NCBI RefSeq assembly: GCF_000012945.1
Contig: NC_007510.1
Location: 1 to 64,000 of the forward strand
DNA length: 64,000 nucleotides
Origin: Burkholderia lata
GTDB taxonomy: Bacteria > Pseudomonadota > Gammaproteobacteria > Burkholderiales > Burkholderiaceae
Direction: 5' to 3'
Below the pieces are notes generated by a model. It was not told where the DNA came from. It did not search any database and saw only the letters and a list, made by a program, of their open reading frames with translations. Numbering within the stretch: position 1 is the first letter of the stretch; each line of letters begins with the position of its first letter. Shown in pieces: positions 20,449 through 33,334 of this stretch. Both the position numbers and the translations under genes were made by a program.

Positions 20449-21063
20449 GTTAATGCCCCGGCCCAGCCAGATGTCAAGCTCAGACCGACAGCGGAGCATA
20501 TTGGCTAAGCCACTCGTTCATAGTCGTTGCTTATGTGCGCTTCTCTCCCATGCCGTTCCGGAAATCCTTCCGCCTTGGGTCGTAGTAGGCCTGATCTTGG
20601 TTGCTGGATGCCTGCCGGCATTGGTGGCCTGCGTCGTTGCCGTTGGCGATTCGGATGCTTGAGGTTAGTGGCCAGGAGCAATGTTGTCCGCGACATTGAG
20701 GCGGAGTGAACGTGATCGTCGTCTCAGTGATTGAGCAAATCCCACATCCTTACCCCGCTTCTGCCGGCTCCATTAGCCGCCGGGACGCCGTCGCCTCATA
20801 TGCAGTTGCTGCGCGGAATCGTCGACCATGTGCCACACTGCGTCGATGAGCGCTCTCCAGACGGCGCGCCGCCGATGTAGATAGAAGTCGCTGCCGCGAA
20901 CGGCTACGAGCAGGCGCAGGCCAACAACCAGCCGGTGCGCGTAGTTCCGACACAGTTGACCTTCAGGCCGCGCGTGTCTAGTGCAATGCCCAACGCGGTT
21001 GCTACTGCGAACCAAAGACCCGTGGGCATGAAAACCTCTAAGATATAACGTATGTAGATGTGG

Positions 21064-21091
21064 AATATTCTAGATATAAATATAGAATATT
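21064..21091 (+). promoter_or_regulatory. Palindromic operator in front of the XRE gene
   Basis: AATATTCTA (21064-21072) and TAGAATATT (21083-21091) are perfect 9-bp inverted repeats with a 10-bp spacer that includes TATAAAT. The second arm ends 3 bp before the ATG, so a dimeric regulator bound here would block both transcription and initiation. Autorepression by the XRE protein is the simple reading. Confidence 0.55.
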
Positions 21092-21094
21092 TGG

Positions 21095-21355
21095 ATGGCC
21101 TACCATCCCATTCACGATCCACGCTACCGGAGCATCGCGACGCTTCTGACGGAGCTACGAAAGACACGTGGACTACTCCAGCAGGAGGTGGCCGATCGGC
21201 TCGACCGCCCGCAAGGCTTTGTGTCGCGAGTAGAGAGCGGCGTTCGGCGCCTGGACGTCATCGAACTGCTCGATTTCCTACGCGCACTTGAAGCGGACCC
21301 ACACGTCTTCATCGACCGGCTGCTCGACCAGCCGATGCCGTCGTTACCTCGTTGA
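21095..21355 (+). CDS. XRE-family helix-turn-helix regulator
   Basis: The 86-residue protein is almost entirely one Cro/CI-type helix-turn-helix domain: IATLLTELRKTRGLLQQEVADRLDRPQGFVSRVESGVRRLDVIELLDFLRALEADP, read as three consecutive parts. It probably represses its own gene through the palindrome just upstream. It could control the neighbouring SymE gene, a lost divergent gene, or the defence operon; the sequence does not decide. No antitoxin-type extension is present. Confidence 0.8.
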   Translation: MAYHPIHDPRYRSIATLLTELRKTRGLLQQEVADRLDRPQGFVSRVESGVRRLDVIELLDFLRALEADPHVFIDRLLDQPMPSLPR

Positions 21356-21976
21356 CGCCTGCCGTTAGTAACTTGTCGGGTAACCGGACGGTCATCACGG
21401 TACGATCAGCCTCGGTCAAGATCTAGATGCGCTGTCTGGCGGGAATCGTATCGCAGGCCAAACTCAAGGCGGGTTGGCTGGTCGATTACTGAGTAACTCC
21501 CCGAAGCATGCAAGATGCGCGGTGGTCGCGCCGGGGAAGTGGAGTACTCGCGATTTCGCCACTGTTCAGGCCGACGGCCTGCAGCGTGCATACGAGGTCA
21601 AACTGCAGGGCTTCGAGGGCGATGAGCGGTACTCGGCCAAGGTAGAGCGGCCCCGGGGAAATCATGAACGCATATGCGTCAGACACTAGGTAGAACATAT
21701 GGCCTAACACTGGGTGACAGCGACTGTCAGTGCTAAACGTCGCCGACGTCTGATTGCTTAGCAAACCTTATCGTTCATCGATATCCCGACCCATACCGTA
21801 ATTTTCTGCGGCGAAAACGCAAGAAGCTATGCCGTTTGGCCACTCCTCCAATTTTCCACATTTCGAGATGCCCAGTTAGTTAGACTCAAATGGCATCACC
21901 GCAAAAAGCGCGGGCCGCATGGGCTGCCACCCATACGACCCGCTAACCACCACCAACTCATTACCGGAGTCGGAAG
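21356..21976. other. Intergenic region between the XRE gene and symE
   Basis: No supported protein gene. A 71-codon frame at 21474-21689 has no recognisable family and no clear ribosome-binding site, so I leave it uncalled. The last 75 bp hold the symE leader and the predicted antisense RNA terminator. Confidence 0.4.
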
Positions 21977-21984
21977 ATGGCTAA
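21903..21984 (-). ncRNA. Predicted SymR-like antisense RNA opposite the symE start
   Basis: On the minus strand, a promoter-like TTGAGC (22012-22017) and TACTAT (21990-21995) with a 16-bp spacer point away from symE. About 40-80 bp further on lies a hairpin (GCGGGCCGCATGGG with CCCATACGACCCGC, 21910-21943, 12 of 14 pairs) followed by TTTTT. A transcript between them would be about 80 nt and would cover the symE ribosome-binding site and start codon. In E. coli, symE is silenced by SymR, an antisense RNA of similar size and position. The prediction rests on arrangement, not on sequence similarity. Confidence 0.5.
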
Positions 21985-22309
21985 CGCCAATAGTAAGTCA
22001 CGTCCCAAGAAGCTCAAACAGTATCCCGAGGTTGAACTGACCCTCGGCAACAAGCCTGACCTTCCCCAGGATGGCCAACCGTACATGCCATGGATGCGCG
22101 CCATCGACGCGCATTTCGAGATGTTCGGATTCAAGCCGGGTGATCGCGTCTATCTTCGGTTCAGCTTTGCTTCCCGAAGGGTCATCATCACGCCCGACTA
22201 CAGCGCGCTGAACTGGCGAGAGCAGCCCTATGGTGCAGCGGCCCAAGAAGAGGATGAGGAGCTGGAACGCGCAGCGCTGGCCCCTTTGCGCCGCTCTGTT
22301 GACTGGTGA
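21977..22309 (+). CDS. SymE-like toxin-domain protein
   Basis: The 110-residue protein carries the SymE-type segment MPWMRAIDAHFEMFGFKPGD followed by RVYLRFSFASRRVIITPDY, which is typical of SymE toxins (SpoVT/AbrB-like fold). In E. coli, SymE is an SOS-induced toxin controlled by the antisense RNA SymR. A lysine-rich N-terminus and an acidic C-terminal tail flank the domain. The ATG is preceded by CGGAG at a good distance. In E. coli symE also sits beside restriction genes, so its presence next to a DNA-modifying defence locus fits a known pattern. Confidence 0.75.
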   Translation: MANANSKSRPKKLKQYPEVELTLGNKPDLPQDGQPYMPWMRAIDAHFEMFGFKPGDRVYLRFSFASRRVIITPDYSALNWREQPYGAAAQEEDEELERAALAPLRRSVDW

Positions 22310-22510
22310 TGGCTCTGCGTGAAGCACTTCGGCACACGCCTTGACGCAAATGGTCTGCGGCAGGGCTGCGAGTAACTTCAACAACCGTCACAACAGACGA
22401 AAAGTTGCGTTCCGCTCTCTCGGCATTCGACGGCATCGCAAGCATCAGCGCATGCAGCATGACAAGCATCCATGCCGAGTACTCCACGGGCATTTCCGTC
22501 GCCGAAATGC

Positions 22511-22536
22511 AAAAACCCCCGCCTTTCGGGCGGGGG
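22511..22536 (-). terminator. rRNA operon terminator
   Basis: On the minus strand CCCCCGCC and GGCGGGGG form a perfect 8-bp stem with a 5-nt loop, followed by TTTTT, about 15 nt after the 5S gene. Confidence 0.9.
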
Positions 22537-22550
22537 TTCTCGGCTTAGGG

Positions 22551-22666
22551 AGCCTGACGATTACCTACTTTCACACGGGAATCCGCACTATCATCGGCGT
22601 AGAGTCGTTTCACGGTCCTGTTCGGGATGGGAAGGGGTGGGACCGACTCGCTATGGTCATCAGGCA
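22551..22666 (-). rRNA. rrf: 5S ribosomal RNA
   Basis: Read on the minus strand it begins TGCCTGATGACCATAGCGAG and contains CCCATCCCGAACAGGACCGT, the conserved 5S core, ending in a complementary CAGGC end. The length is about 116 nt. It is the last gene of the rRNA operon. End positions are accurate to a few bases. Confidence 0.95.
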
Positions 22667-22796
22667 AAGAGGGTTGTTGTGCTGACTTCGCAGCACAACC
22701 AATCTTGGAAGAAGCAGTAATTTTGAGTTGTGTGTATCACACACGAGAATCAACCAGTCCGACGCGCTGTGTTCAGCGCGAGACAGACTTGTTATA

Positions 22797-27604
<4,808 letters not shown>

Positions 27605-28179
27605 AAACCTGTTACTGTTTTCGGTTCAGTTAAGAACCGGTCGCTCACTCAAAGCTGACAGGAATATGAATTGCTTCATAAACCTGACTTACTTTAGTGT
27701 GAGACTCTTGATACTTTCGCTATCTGATCCGAGGATCAGCTCGCTTCCATCAAGCGCCCACACTTATCGGCTGTTAATTTTTAAAGAGCGTTTCTGCGAG
27801 GAACTTCGTGTTTCTCAGCAGCGCTGCGTTTTCAGCAGCAGAGAAGCGAGATTATCAACCGTTTTTTTAAATCCGTCAACAACTTTTTTAACTACTTCGT
27901 TGCGACGACTGCGGTTTAATTCCATTTGCGCTGGAGTCTTTAAAACCGACATCAACAGCACCGCTTCCCTTCTTTCCCCCGCGCTGCGTTTCCGTTAGCG
28001 CGAAAGAGGCGTGATTCTAAGCACCAGTCTCAGTCTCCGCAACCCCTTTTGTGAAATTATTTTGACATGGGGTGCCGGGGGTCGCTGAACCTCTCCAATG
28101 GTCATATATATGCGACACGGCAGAAGCAGCCCCGGTTGCCCGTGAACCGCCCCGCCGCATCGAGCCTAACCGCCGTCGC
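27605..28179 (-). other. rRNA operon leader and promoter region
   Basis: The stretch upstream of 16S holds the rRNA leader with a boxA-like element (27776-27790, GCTCTTTAAAAATT on the minus strand) and the promoter at 28014-28042. No gene is visible. Confidence 0.7.
28014..28042 (-). promoter_or_regulatory. rRNA operon promoter
   Basis: On the minus strand TTGCGG (-35, 28037-28042) and TAGAAT (-10, 28014-28019) are separated by exactly 17 bp, about 410 bp upstream of 16S. An A/T-rich stretch (TCAAAATAATTTCACAAAA) lies just upstream, like an UP element. Confidence 0.7.
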
Positions 28180-28710
28180 TCACCGCCCCACCATCGCCCT
28201 CACCACTCCGTCCCGTCGAATCAGGCCGTGATACAGCGCAGCAGCAAAGTGCGCGAGGAACGTCGCGAAGAACAGATAGGCCAGCACCCGGTGCGCGACC
28301 CGGAGCCAGGCAAACGTCACCGGATCCGCCGCCACGATCGCCGGCAGCTGCACACCGCCGCCCAGCGTCACCGGGTACCCGCCGGCCGACAGCATCGCCC
28401 ACCCGATCAGCGGCATCGCGAGCATCAGCGCATACAGCACGAGATGCGACCCGTGCGCGGCAACCTTCTGCCACCACGGCAGATCCTCGGGCAACGCCGG
28501 CGGCTTCGACAGAACCCTCACCACGATCCGCACGCACACGAGCACCAGCACGGCAATGCCCAGCAGCTTGTGGATCGCCACCAGGACCGCATGCCGCTCG
28601 GAAACTGATGCCACCATCCCCACCCCGATGAACAGCATCGCGATGATCATCGCGGCCATCACCCAGTGCAGCACCCGCGCCGGCAAGCTAAACGTCGTCG
28701 AAGCCTTCAT
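28180..28710 (-). CDS. Cytochrome b561-family membrane protein
   Basis: This 176-residue integral membrane protein has four hydrophobic helices and paired histidines for two b-type hemes: RVLHWVMAA in helix 1, AIHKLLGIAVL in helix 2, AHGSHLVLYALMLAMPLIGW in helix 3, and VAHRVLAYLFF with AHFAAALYHGLIRRDG in the last part. It moves electrons across the inner membrane. It overlaps the end of the catalase-like gene (TGATG), so the two are probably co-expressed; b561 would feed electrons to the peroxidase. The start is ATG 28710, behind a GGAGGG site; GTG 28713 is possible. Confidence 0.9.
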   Translation of the reverse strand: MKASTTFSLPARVLHWVMAAMIIAMLFIGVGMVASVSERHAVLVAIHKLLGIAVLVLVCVRIVVRVLSKPPALPEDLPWWQKVAAHGSHLVLYALMLAMPLIGWAMLSAGGYPVTLGGGVQLPAIVAADPVTFAWLRVAHRVLAYLFFATFLAHFAAALYHGLIRRDGVVRAMVGR

Positions 28711-29804
28711 CACCGTCCCTCCCCACTCAATCGCGCCACGCCTGCCACCCCGGCCTCTTCACTCGTCCTGCGCAGATACGAATCCGCGTAAGCCGCCGAC
28801 CGCGCCGGCAGCAACGGATCCCCCGATACCTGAATTCCCTGCGGCAGCACCGTCGGGTCGTAATTCACGTCGCGGCACGGCCCGCTGTCCTGCGCCTCCA
28901 CGCGGTCGAGCACGAGCGTGCCCGCATCGATCGTCGTGCGCTGCGCGGGCCAGACCTTCGTCGCGTCGTCCACCGGATCGCCGGGCTCCGCCAGCGTGAC
29001 CAGCAGCTTCCACTTCTGCGGACCGGCCGCGATCCGCTGCGTCACGTCCTGCTGCAATACGTTCGGGTCCGCCGCCGTCGCGACGTCACCGGCGCCGGCC
29101 GACTGCTCCGGCACGACGCGCCACCGCACCGCCTGGCGCTTGCCGGCCGCATCGACGAAGTAGAACGCGTTCAATCCGTAATAGCTTTCGGTGACGTAAC
29201 TCGCGCTCGGCTTCGCACCTTTGATCCACTGCAGGAACGCGGCCGTCTCAGGGTGCGATCCGAAAAACGCCTTCACCTTGGCCGGATCGGGCTTGCCCGT
29301 CTTCGGATCGGGCCGGGTCGCCATCAATTGCGCGTAGAACGCCTGCGGCGTCGCGACCGGAAACACCGGCATCGCGTTCATCCCGGTTCGCCATTGCTCG
29401 CCGTCCGGTGCGGTGAGCCTCAGCGCGAGGCTGCGAATCGGCACGCTGCTGTCTGGCGCATACGGATTCCCGCCCGGCAACGCGAATCGTCCAACCACCG
29501 GCGTACGCACCGCCTTGAAGAACGGCGCGACCGAATACATGCTCGCGGCGCCATTGCCTTCGAAGTAGCCGGTCACGCACACGCCCTTCGCGTGATTGCG
29601 CCGGAAGCCCGGGTGAATGCCGCCGCCGGCCGTCTGCAACGCGTCGACGATCCGGTGCGGGGTCAGACGCGCCGGCGCGAGCCAGCCGCCGACATACCCG
29701 AACGCCACGGCCACGCCGGCCACCGCGCCGCCGATCGCGGCCCAGCGCCACCACCCGCGCCCGGGCTCGCGCTGCGGCGAAGAAGAGGAAGAAGATCGCT
29801 CCAT
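28710..29804 (-). CDS. Catalase-family peroxidase (SrpA-like)
   Basis: This 364-residue protein has an N-terminal membrane anchor (WAAIGGAVAGVAVAFGYVGG) and a minimal catalase fold. GGGIHPGFRRNHAKGVCVTG contains the distal heme His and the family's RxxHAxG pattern; FALPGGNPYAPDSSVPIRSL and the C-terminal LPARSAAYADSYLRR (probable proximal Tyr) follow. Such small periplasm-facing catalase-related enzymes act as peroxidases. The gene is divergent from an ECF sigma factor and preceded by that sigma factor's likely promoter, so it is probably induced by oxidative stress. Confidence 0.88.
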   Translation of the reverse strand: MERSSSSSSPQREPGRGWWRWAAIGGAVAGVAVAFGYVGGWLAPARLTPHRIVDALQTAGGGIHPGFRRNHAKGVCVTGYFEGNGAASMYSVAPFFKAVRTPVVGRFALPGGNPYAPDSSVPIRSLALRLTAPDGEQWRTGMNAMPVFPVATPQAFYAQLMATRPDPKTGKPDPAKVKAFFGSHPETAAFLQWIKGAKPSASYVTESYYGLNAFYFVDAAGKRQAVRWRVVPEQSAGAGDVATAADPNVLQQDVTQRIAAGPQKWKLLVTLAEPGDPVDDATKVWPAQRTTIDAGTLVLDRVEAQDSGPCRDVNYDPTVLPQGIQVSGDPLLPARSAAYADSYLRRTSEEAGVAGVARLSGEGR

Positions 29805-29841
29805 ATATAGGCTCCCGACCGTCAGGTCATTGTCGAACCCG

Positions 29842-29872
29842 CGTAGGACGCCACCCGCGCTGGTTTATTCCA
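29842..29872 (-). promoter_or_regulatory. ECF-type promoter for the catalase-like operon
   Basis: On the minus strand TGGAATAA, then exactly 12 bp, then GGCGTCCTACG. The same two boxes with the same spacing occur on the opposite strand at 29896-29926, facing the sigma factor gene. The GGAATAA and CGTC-type boxes are of the usual ECF sigma -35/-10 form. Confidence 0.75.
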
Positions 29873-29895
29873 CGAAAAGTTTTTTCCTATGCTGG

Positions 29896-29926
29896 TGGAA
29901 TAAGCGGCGCCGACCGGCGTCCTACG
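29896..29926 (+). promoter_or_regulatory. ECF-type autoregulatory promoter of the sigma factor gene
   Basis: TGGAATAA (29896-29903), 12 bp, GGCGTCCTACG (29916-29926): identical boxes to the divergent promoter at 29842-29872. It lies 34 bp before the sigma factor ATG and implies positive autoregulation. Confidence 0.75.
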
Positions 29927-29960
29927 TGGCATCTCGACCCATTCGGCAACCGGCCCGGCC

Positions 29961-30482
29961 ATGCCCTCCACCGCCCTCGACGACGAAGCACTGCGCGAAC
30001 TCATCCCCAGGCTGAGACGCTTCGCGCTCTGGCTCGCGCGCGACGTCCACGCGGCCGACGATCTCGTCCAGTCGACACTCGAGCGCGCGCTGTCGCGCTG
30101 GGCGAGCCGCCGCGACGACGCGTCGTTGCGCAGCTGGCTCTTCACGATCCTTTATAGGCAGTTTCTCGACGGCAAGCGCAGCGCGAAGCGCTACGCGTGG
30201 CTGCTTGGGCGCATCCGCGACGACGACGAAGCGCACTGGCCGTCCGCCGAACGCGAATTCGCGGCGCGCGCGACGCTCGAAGCATTCGGCCGACTCTCGG
30301 ACGAGCAGCGCAGCCTGTTGCTGCTCGTCGCGGTCGAAGGCTTCACCTATCAGGAAGTCGCCGATCTGCTCGACATTCCGATCGGCACCGTGATGTCGAG
30401 GCTCTCCCGCGCGCGCCAGGCGCTGCGCCAGCTCAGCGACGGCGAGCTTCCCGCCCCTTCTCTGCGATTGATGAAGAAATGA
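29961..30482 (+). CDS. ECF-family RNA polymerase sigma factor
   Basis: The 173-residue protein has region 2 (ARDVHAADDLVQSTLERALSR, with RSWLFTILYRQFLD) and region 4 (LLVAVEGFTYQEVADLLDIPIGTVMSRLSRARQALRQL, in two parts), and lacks regions 1 and 3, as in ECF sigma factors. It probably directs transcription of itself, its anti-sigma factor and the divergent catalase/cytochrome b561 genes through the duplicated promoter boxes. The stop codon overlaps the anti-sigma start as ATGA. Confidence 0.93.
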   Translation: MPSTALDDEALRELIPRLRRFALWLARDVHAADDLVQSTLERALSRWASRRDDASLRSWLFTILYRQFLDGKRSAKRYAWLLGRIRDDDEAHWPSAEREFAARATLEAFGRLSDEQRSLLLLVAVEGFTYQEVADLLDIPIGTVMSRLSRARQALRQLSDGELPAPSLRLMKK

Positions 30483-31237
30483 ACACGCCTCCGAACGAAC
30501 ACGACCTTCAGGCCTACGTCGACGGCCAGCTCGACGACGATGCGCGCGCCGCGGTCGATCGCTATCTCGCGCTGCATCCGGAGCGCGCTGAACAGGTGAA
30601 GCAATGGCAGCAGGATGCGCAGCGGTTGCGGGCCGCGCTCGAGAGCGTGCGGATGCCGGCGGATAACCCGGCGCTGGATCCGGCGGCGATTCGTGGTCGA
30701 CGCCTGGAGCGCACGCGGATGCGGTTCGCGATGGCGGCTTCGTTCGTGTTCTGCGTCGGGCTGGGGACGTTGGGAGGCTGGCAGGCACGCGGGTGGAACG
30801 CGCCGCCACCGATCGCGCCGATGAGCGATGCGGTCGAGGCCTACCGGATGATGGTGGTCGATCAGACGGCGAAGGTCGATTACCGGCCGACCGGTGCGGG
30901 AGATTTGCAGAGGTGGCTCACCCGACGCGTGGGCGCGTCGGCGAAGCTGCCGGATTTGAGTGCGGCGGGGTTCAGGCCGGTCGGCGGGCGGTTGTTCACG
31001 ACGGACAGCGGCGCCACGGCTGCGATGGTGCTCTATGAGGATGCAGCCGGGCGGACGCTGAGCTTCTATATGCGGCCAGCGGAATCGAAACATCGGCTGC
31101 TGCCGGCCGGGCAACGCGTGGACGGCGCGCTGTTGGCACGGTACGGGTCGGTGAACGGGCTCAACTATGCAGTGGTCGGGCCGGCCGGGAGCCTCGCGGA
31201 GAAAGCAGTCGCGCAGGCGCTCGATCAGCAGACTTGA
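30479..31237 (+). CDS. Anti-sigma factor, membrane-anchored
   Basis: The 252-residue protein starts with MNTPPNEHDLQAYVDGQLDD, typical of the cytoplasmic domain of FecR/ChrR-like anti-sigma factors. One transmembrane helix (FAMAASFVFCVGLGTLGGW) and a periplasmic domain of about 150 residues follow. It should sequester the sigma factor encoded immediately upstream until a signal is sensed outside. No zinc-binding CxxC motif is visible, so a zinc-based redox switch is unlikely. The ATG at 30479 overlaps the sigma factor stop by 4 bp. Confidence 0.88.
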   Translation: MNTPPNEHDLQAYVDGQLDDDARAAVDRYLALHPERAEQVKQWQQDAQRLRAALESVRMPADNPALDPAAIRGRRLERTRMRFAMAASFVFCVGLGTLGGWQARGWNAPPPIAPMSDAVEAYRMMVVDQTAKVDYRPTGAGDLQRWLTRRVGASAKLPDLSAAGFRPVGGRLFTTDSGATAAMVLYEDAAGRTLSFYMRPAESKHRLLPAGQRVDGALLARYGSVNGLNYAVVGPAGSLAEKAVAQALDQQT

Positions 31238-31726
31238 GTGGTACGATGCGCGCCCGGCTGGCGGTCGGGGGTAGCCGCCAGCGCCCGGAATGTTGCGGCT
31301 TTGCTGACTGGGGCGCGCTCACGCTCACCGCTCGCCTGCACAGTGTTTCGACTGACTTGCTCGGCCTGTTGTCCACACCAGGGCACCTTCGCTACCCTCA
31401 CCCGTCGGTGTCACAGGGTTTTGAGTCGCCGCGGAGCGGGATATCCACATCGATCGCGACGACGCCTCGCGTGGTCATTGATCGACTCGTTCACCTTGGC
31501 CGGGCACAGCGTTGCGAGTCGTTCGAGGGCGGGATATCCACAAGCCGCTTTGCCACCTGCGCCCGCACGACAGCCGGACTGACGCACGCAGGCGAATCCG
31601 CATCGCGCAAGCGTCCGGCCACCGCCATACACGGCATTTTCGTCCCGCTGGAAGCCACCTTTCCACACTGGCCGATGCCGGCACTTACGTCATCGCGTTC
31701 TCGATGCAGGCTGCTGCTGTCGTCGC
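31238..31726. other. Intergenic region with repeat copies A-C
   Basis: No supported gene. It begins with an 8-bp inverted repeat (GCTGGCGG at 31257-31264, CCGCCAGC at 31275-31282). It then carries three copies of a 38-39-bp repeat listed separately. The open frames here are short and unlike known proteins. Confidence 0.5.
31339..31542 (+). repeat. Three copies of a 38-bp repeat ending in a DnaA-box-like motif
   Basis: Copies lie at 31339-31377, 31412-31449 and 31505-31542. Each starts CACAG, continues roughly CGTTTTGAGTCG, has a variable middle, and ends in (G)TCCACA or ATATCCACA. CTCACC or a variant lies about 10-15 bp before each. The last two copies both end GCGGGATATCCACA. All face the same way. 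Three further copies lie at 33053-33287. Confidence 0.7.
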
Positions 31727-32815
31727 TCATGGAGCGCACTGAATGTCCGAATCCTTCACCTTCGCCGTATTGCCGTGCGGTGCCAGCATCTCCGGAAACA
31801 GTCGCGCGACCGGCTGTTGCGATGCCACCCAGTCGGGATAATCGGCCTGCATGTCCTGCAACAACCGGGCGCGGTTGTCTTCGCTATAAGACGCCTGGAT
31901 CAACGCGAGCGTCGAGTAAGGTGCCTTCATCGGCATCTCGAAAGCAGGCAGCTCGCCGAACGCATCCAGCCGGCTCCCGACCACCGACACGGCGTTCAAC
32001 GGCGGCAACCCGGACGATCTGGCCTTCATCCGCCGCCAGCTACATACCTGCTCGACACGCGTCGGGTGTTCCGACAGCGGCACCTCATCGGCCGGCGCCG
32101 CCTCCGCCTGCGGCAATTCGACCGCGTAGACGTACGTAGGCTGCGCCTTCCAGGGGCGGGGTCGCTCGGACCACATTCGCCAGTCCCAAAGCGGAAGGTA
32201 ATCCTCCGGCCAGGTATAACGGAGCCCCATCCGATCGCCCCACTTCACCGGCACACCAATGTTTCCCGGATAGTCGTCGCCGAGCACACGCGGCTTGGCG
32301 TCGGCATTGCTCACGATCAGATAGAGAACGCCCTGCCGGACGAGGACGACAGGAATCGGAAGACGCGGACCCAGATCCCACTGACCTACCGAGTATTTGA
32401 GCGGCGGCAGAATCACGCCGCGCTTGAGAAAGTGCTGGCCGCCGTCCTGCGAAAGAAACACTTCGACAAGCGGACAGGGAATGCTGCTGGGGTACTCGCG
32501 ATTACATCGGCGACTACGGTACATCCCGCCGAGCAATACGATCGTCTCGGGATCGTCCGTCCGAAAGACGGTGTACTGCAAGGCGCTTTCTTCGGGAAAA
32601 AACGTCGAGATATGGCGCGCGTCATCGACAAAACGCCACTCGGCACGCTCGGAGAAGGTGGTGCGTGGAATCAGGATCGGCGCAAGCTCCAGCGAGCGAT
32701 TTGCATCGAACTGCACCCAGGGATAGTAAGGACCGACGATGATTCTCGGGTCGTTCGTGACGGCCTGCGCACCTGTGCCGACCGTGGCCGCGAGAATCAG
32801 CGCCGACAACCGCAT
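31727..32815 (-). CDS. Secreted protein of unknown function
   Basis: The product begins with a signal peptide, MRLSALILAATVGTGAQA, probably cleaved before VTNDPRI; I chose ATG 32815 for that reason, although the frame is open to 32890. The mature protein of about 345 residues contains a region with GGMYRSRRCNREYPSSIP and LVEVFLSQDGGQHFLKRGVI, reminiscent of BNR/sialidase-like repeats (S-x-D-G-G). This pattern is seen in some type VI effector-immunity proteins of Burkholderia. That link is inference. It is flanked on both sides by the 38-bp repeats. Confidence 0.6.
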   Translation of the reverse strand: MRLSALILAATVGTGAQAVTNDPRIIVGPYYPWVQFDANRSLELAPILIPRTTFSERAEWRFVDDARHISTFFPEESALQYTVFRTDDPETIVLLGGMYRSRRCNREYPSSIPCPLVEVFLSQDGGQHFLKRGVILPPLKYSVGQWDLGPRLPIPVVLVRQGVLYLIVSNADAKPRVLGDDYPGNIGVPVKWGDRMGLRYTWPEDYLPLWDWRMWSERPRPWKAQPTYVYAVELPQAEAAPADEVPLSEHPTRVEQVCSWRRMKARSSGLPPLNAVSVVGSRLDAFGELPAFEMPMKAPYSTLALIQASYSEDNRARLLQDMQADYPDWVASQQPVARLFPEMLAPHGNTAKVKDSDIQCAP

Positions 32816-32890
32816 TGAAAACGACGCGCGCTTCGCGCTCAGGAACGGCAATTTCGTCACGCCCCGCAATCGCGCAAGCAATCCGTGCAT

Positions 32891-33334
32891 CGTCTTCCCG
32901 CCTTTATGGTTGGTGTTATCCGGCTATGAACCGGCCTCTCAGGCTGCCATCGTATCAGCAGACCGGTGCAGCCCTCCCGGATCGGCACGCCACAGCCCGG
33001 TACCGGTACCTCCGTGTGTTTCGCCGAAGACGCATCCCTCACCGCTCGGTTGCACAGCATTTCGAGTCGGGCGAGAACGGGATGTCCACACGCGACTGGC
33101 GCGCATCATTCCCGTCATGCCGATCTCGCTCACCCGTGGATCGCACAGCGTTTTGAGTGCAATGAGGGGTGGTTTTCCACAACTGAATGCCTTGGCATCG
33201 ATGGTTTGCGACGCGCCTGCGTTCGGCGCAGAGGCTCACCGACACTTCGCACAGCGTTCGGAGCTGTTTGCGGATCCGTTATCCCCATACCCAGGCCGAT
33301 GCTGCGCACGTATCGGACGCCTTCGGCCATCGCG
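32891..33334. other. Intergenic region with repeat copies D-F
   Basis: No supported gene. The stretch carries the second set of 38-bp repeats (33053-33287), all in the same orientation as the first set. Confidence 0.5.
33053..33287 (+). repeat. Second cluster of three 38-bp repeats
   Basis: Copies lie at 33053-33090, 33144-33181 and 33250-33287, each exactly 38 bp from CACAG to CCACA (the last ends CCCCA). The first two read CACAGCATTTCGAGTCG... and CACAGCGTTTTGAGTGC.... Each is preceded by CTCACC. Copies are about 91-106 bp apart. The ends resemble DnaA boxes (TTTTCCACA, TTATCCCCA). Confidence 0.7.

Larger units (their letters stand above)
20367..21094. other. Intergenic region after the defence operon
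   Basis: I see no confident gene. A minus-strand frame starting at ATG 21029 (MPTGLWFAVATALGIALDTR...) runs only 41 codons before a stop and could be a broken small gene divergent from the XRE gene. A GCCGC/GCGGC hairpin with an A run at 20424-20429 would act as a terminator for minus-strand transcription, which fits such a remnant. Everything else looks like degraded sequence. Confidence 0.4.

Noticed and set aside
21474..21689. 71-codon frame between the XRE gene and symE
   Set aside because: No family, no convincing ribosome-binding site; could be a remnant, but not supported.
31339..33287. CRISPR array
   Set aside because: The repeats are imperfect inside, the intervals differ (73-106 bp, with a gene in the middle), and there are no cas genes.
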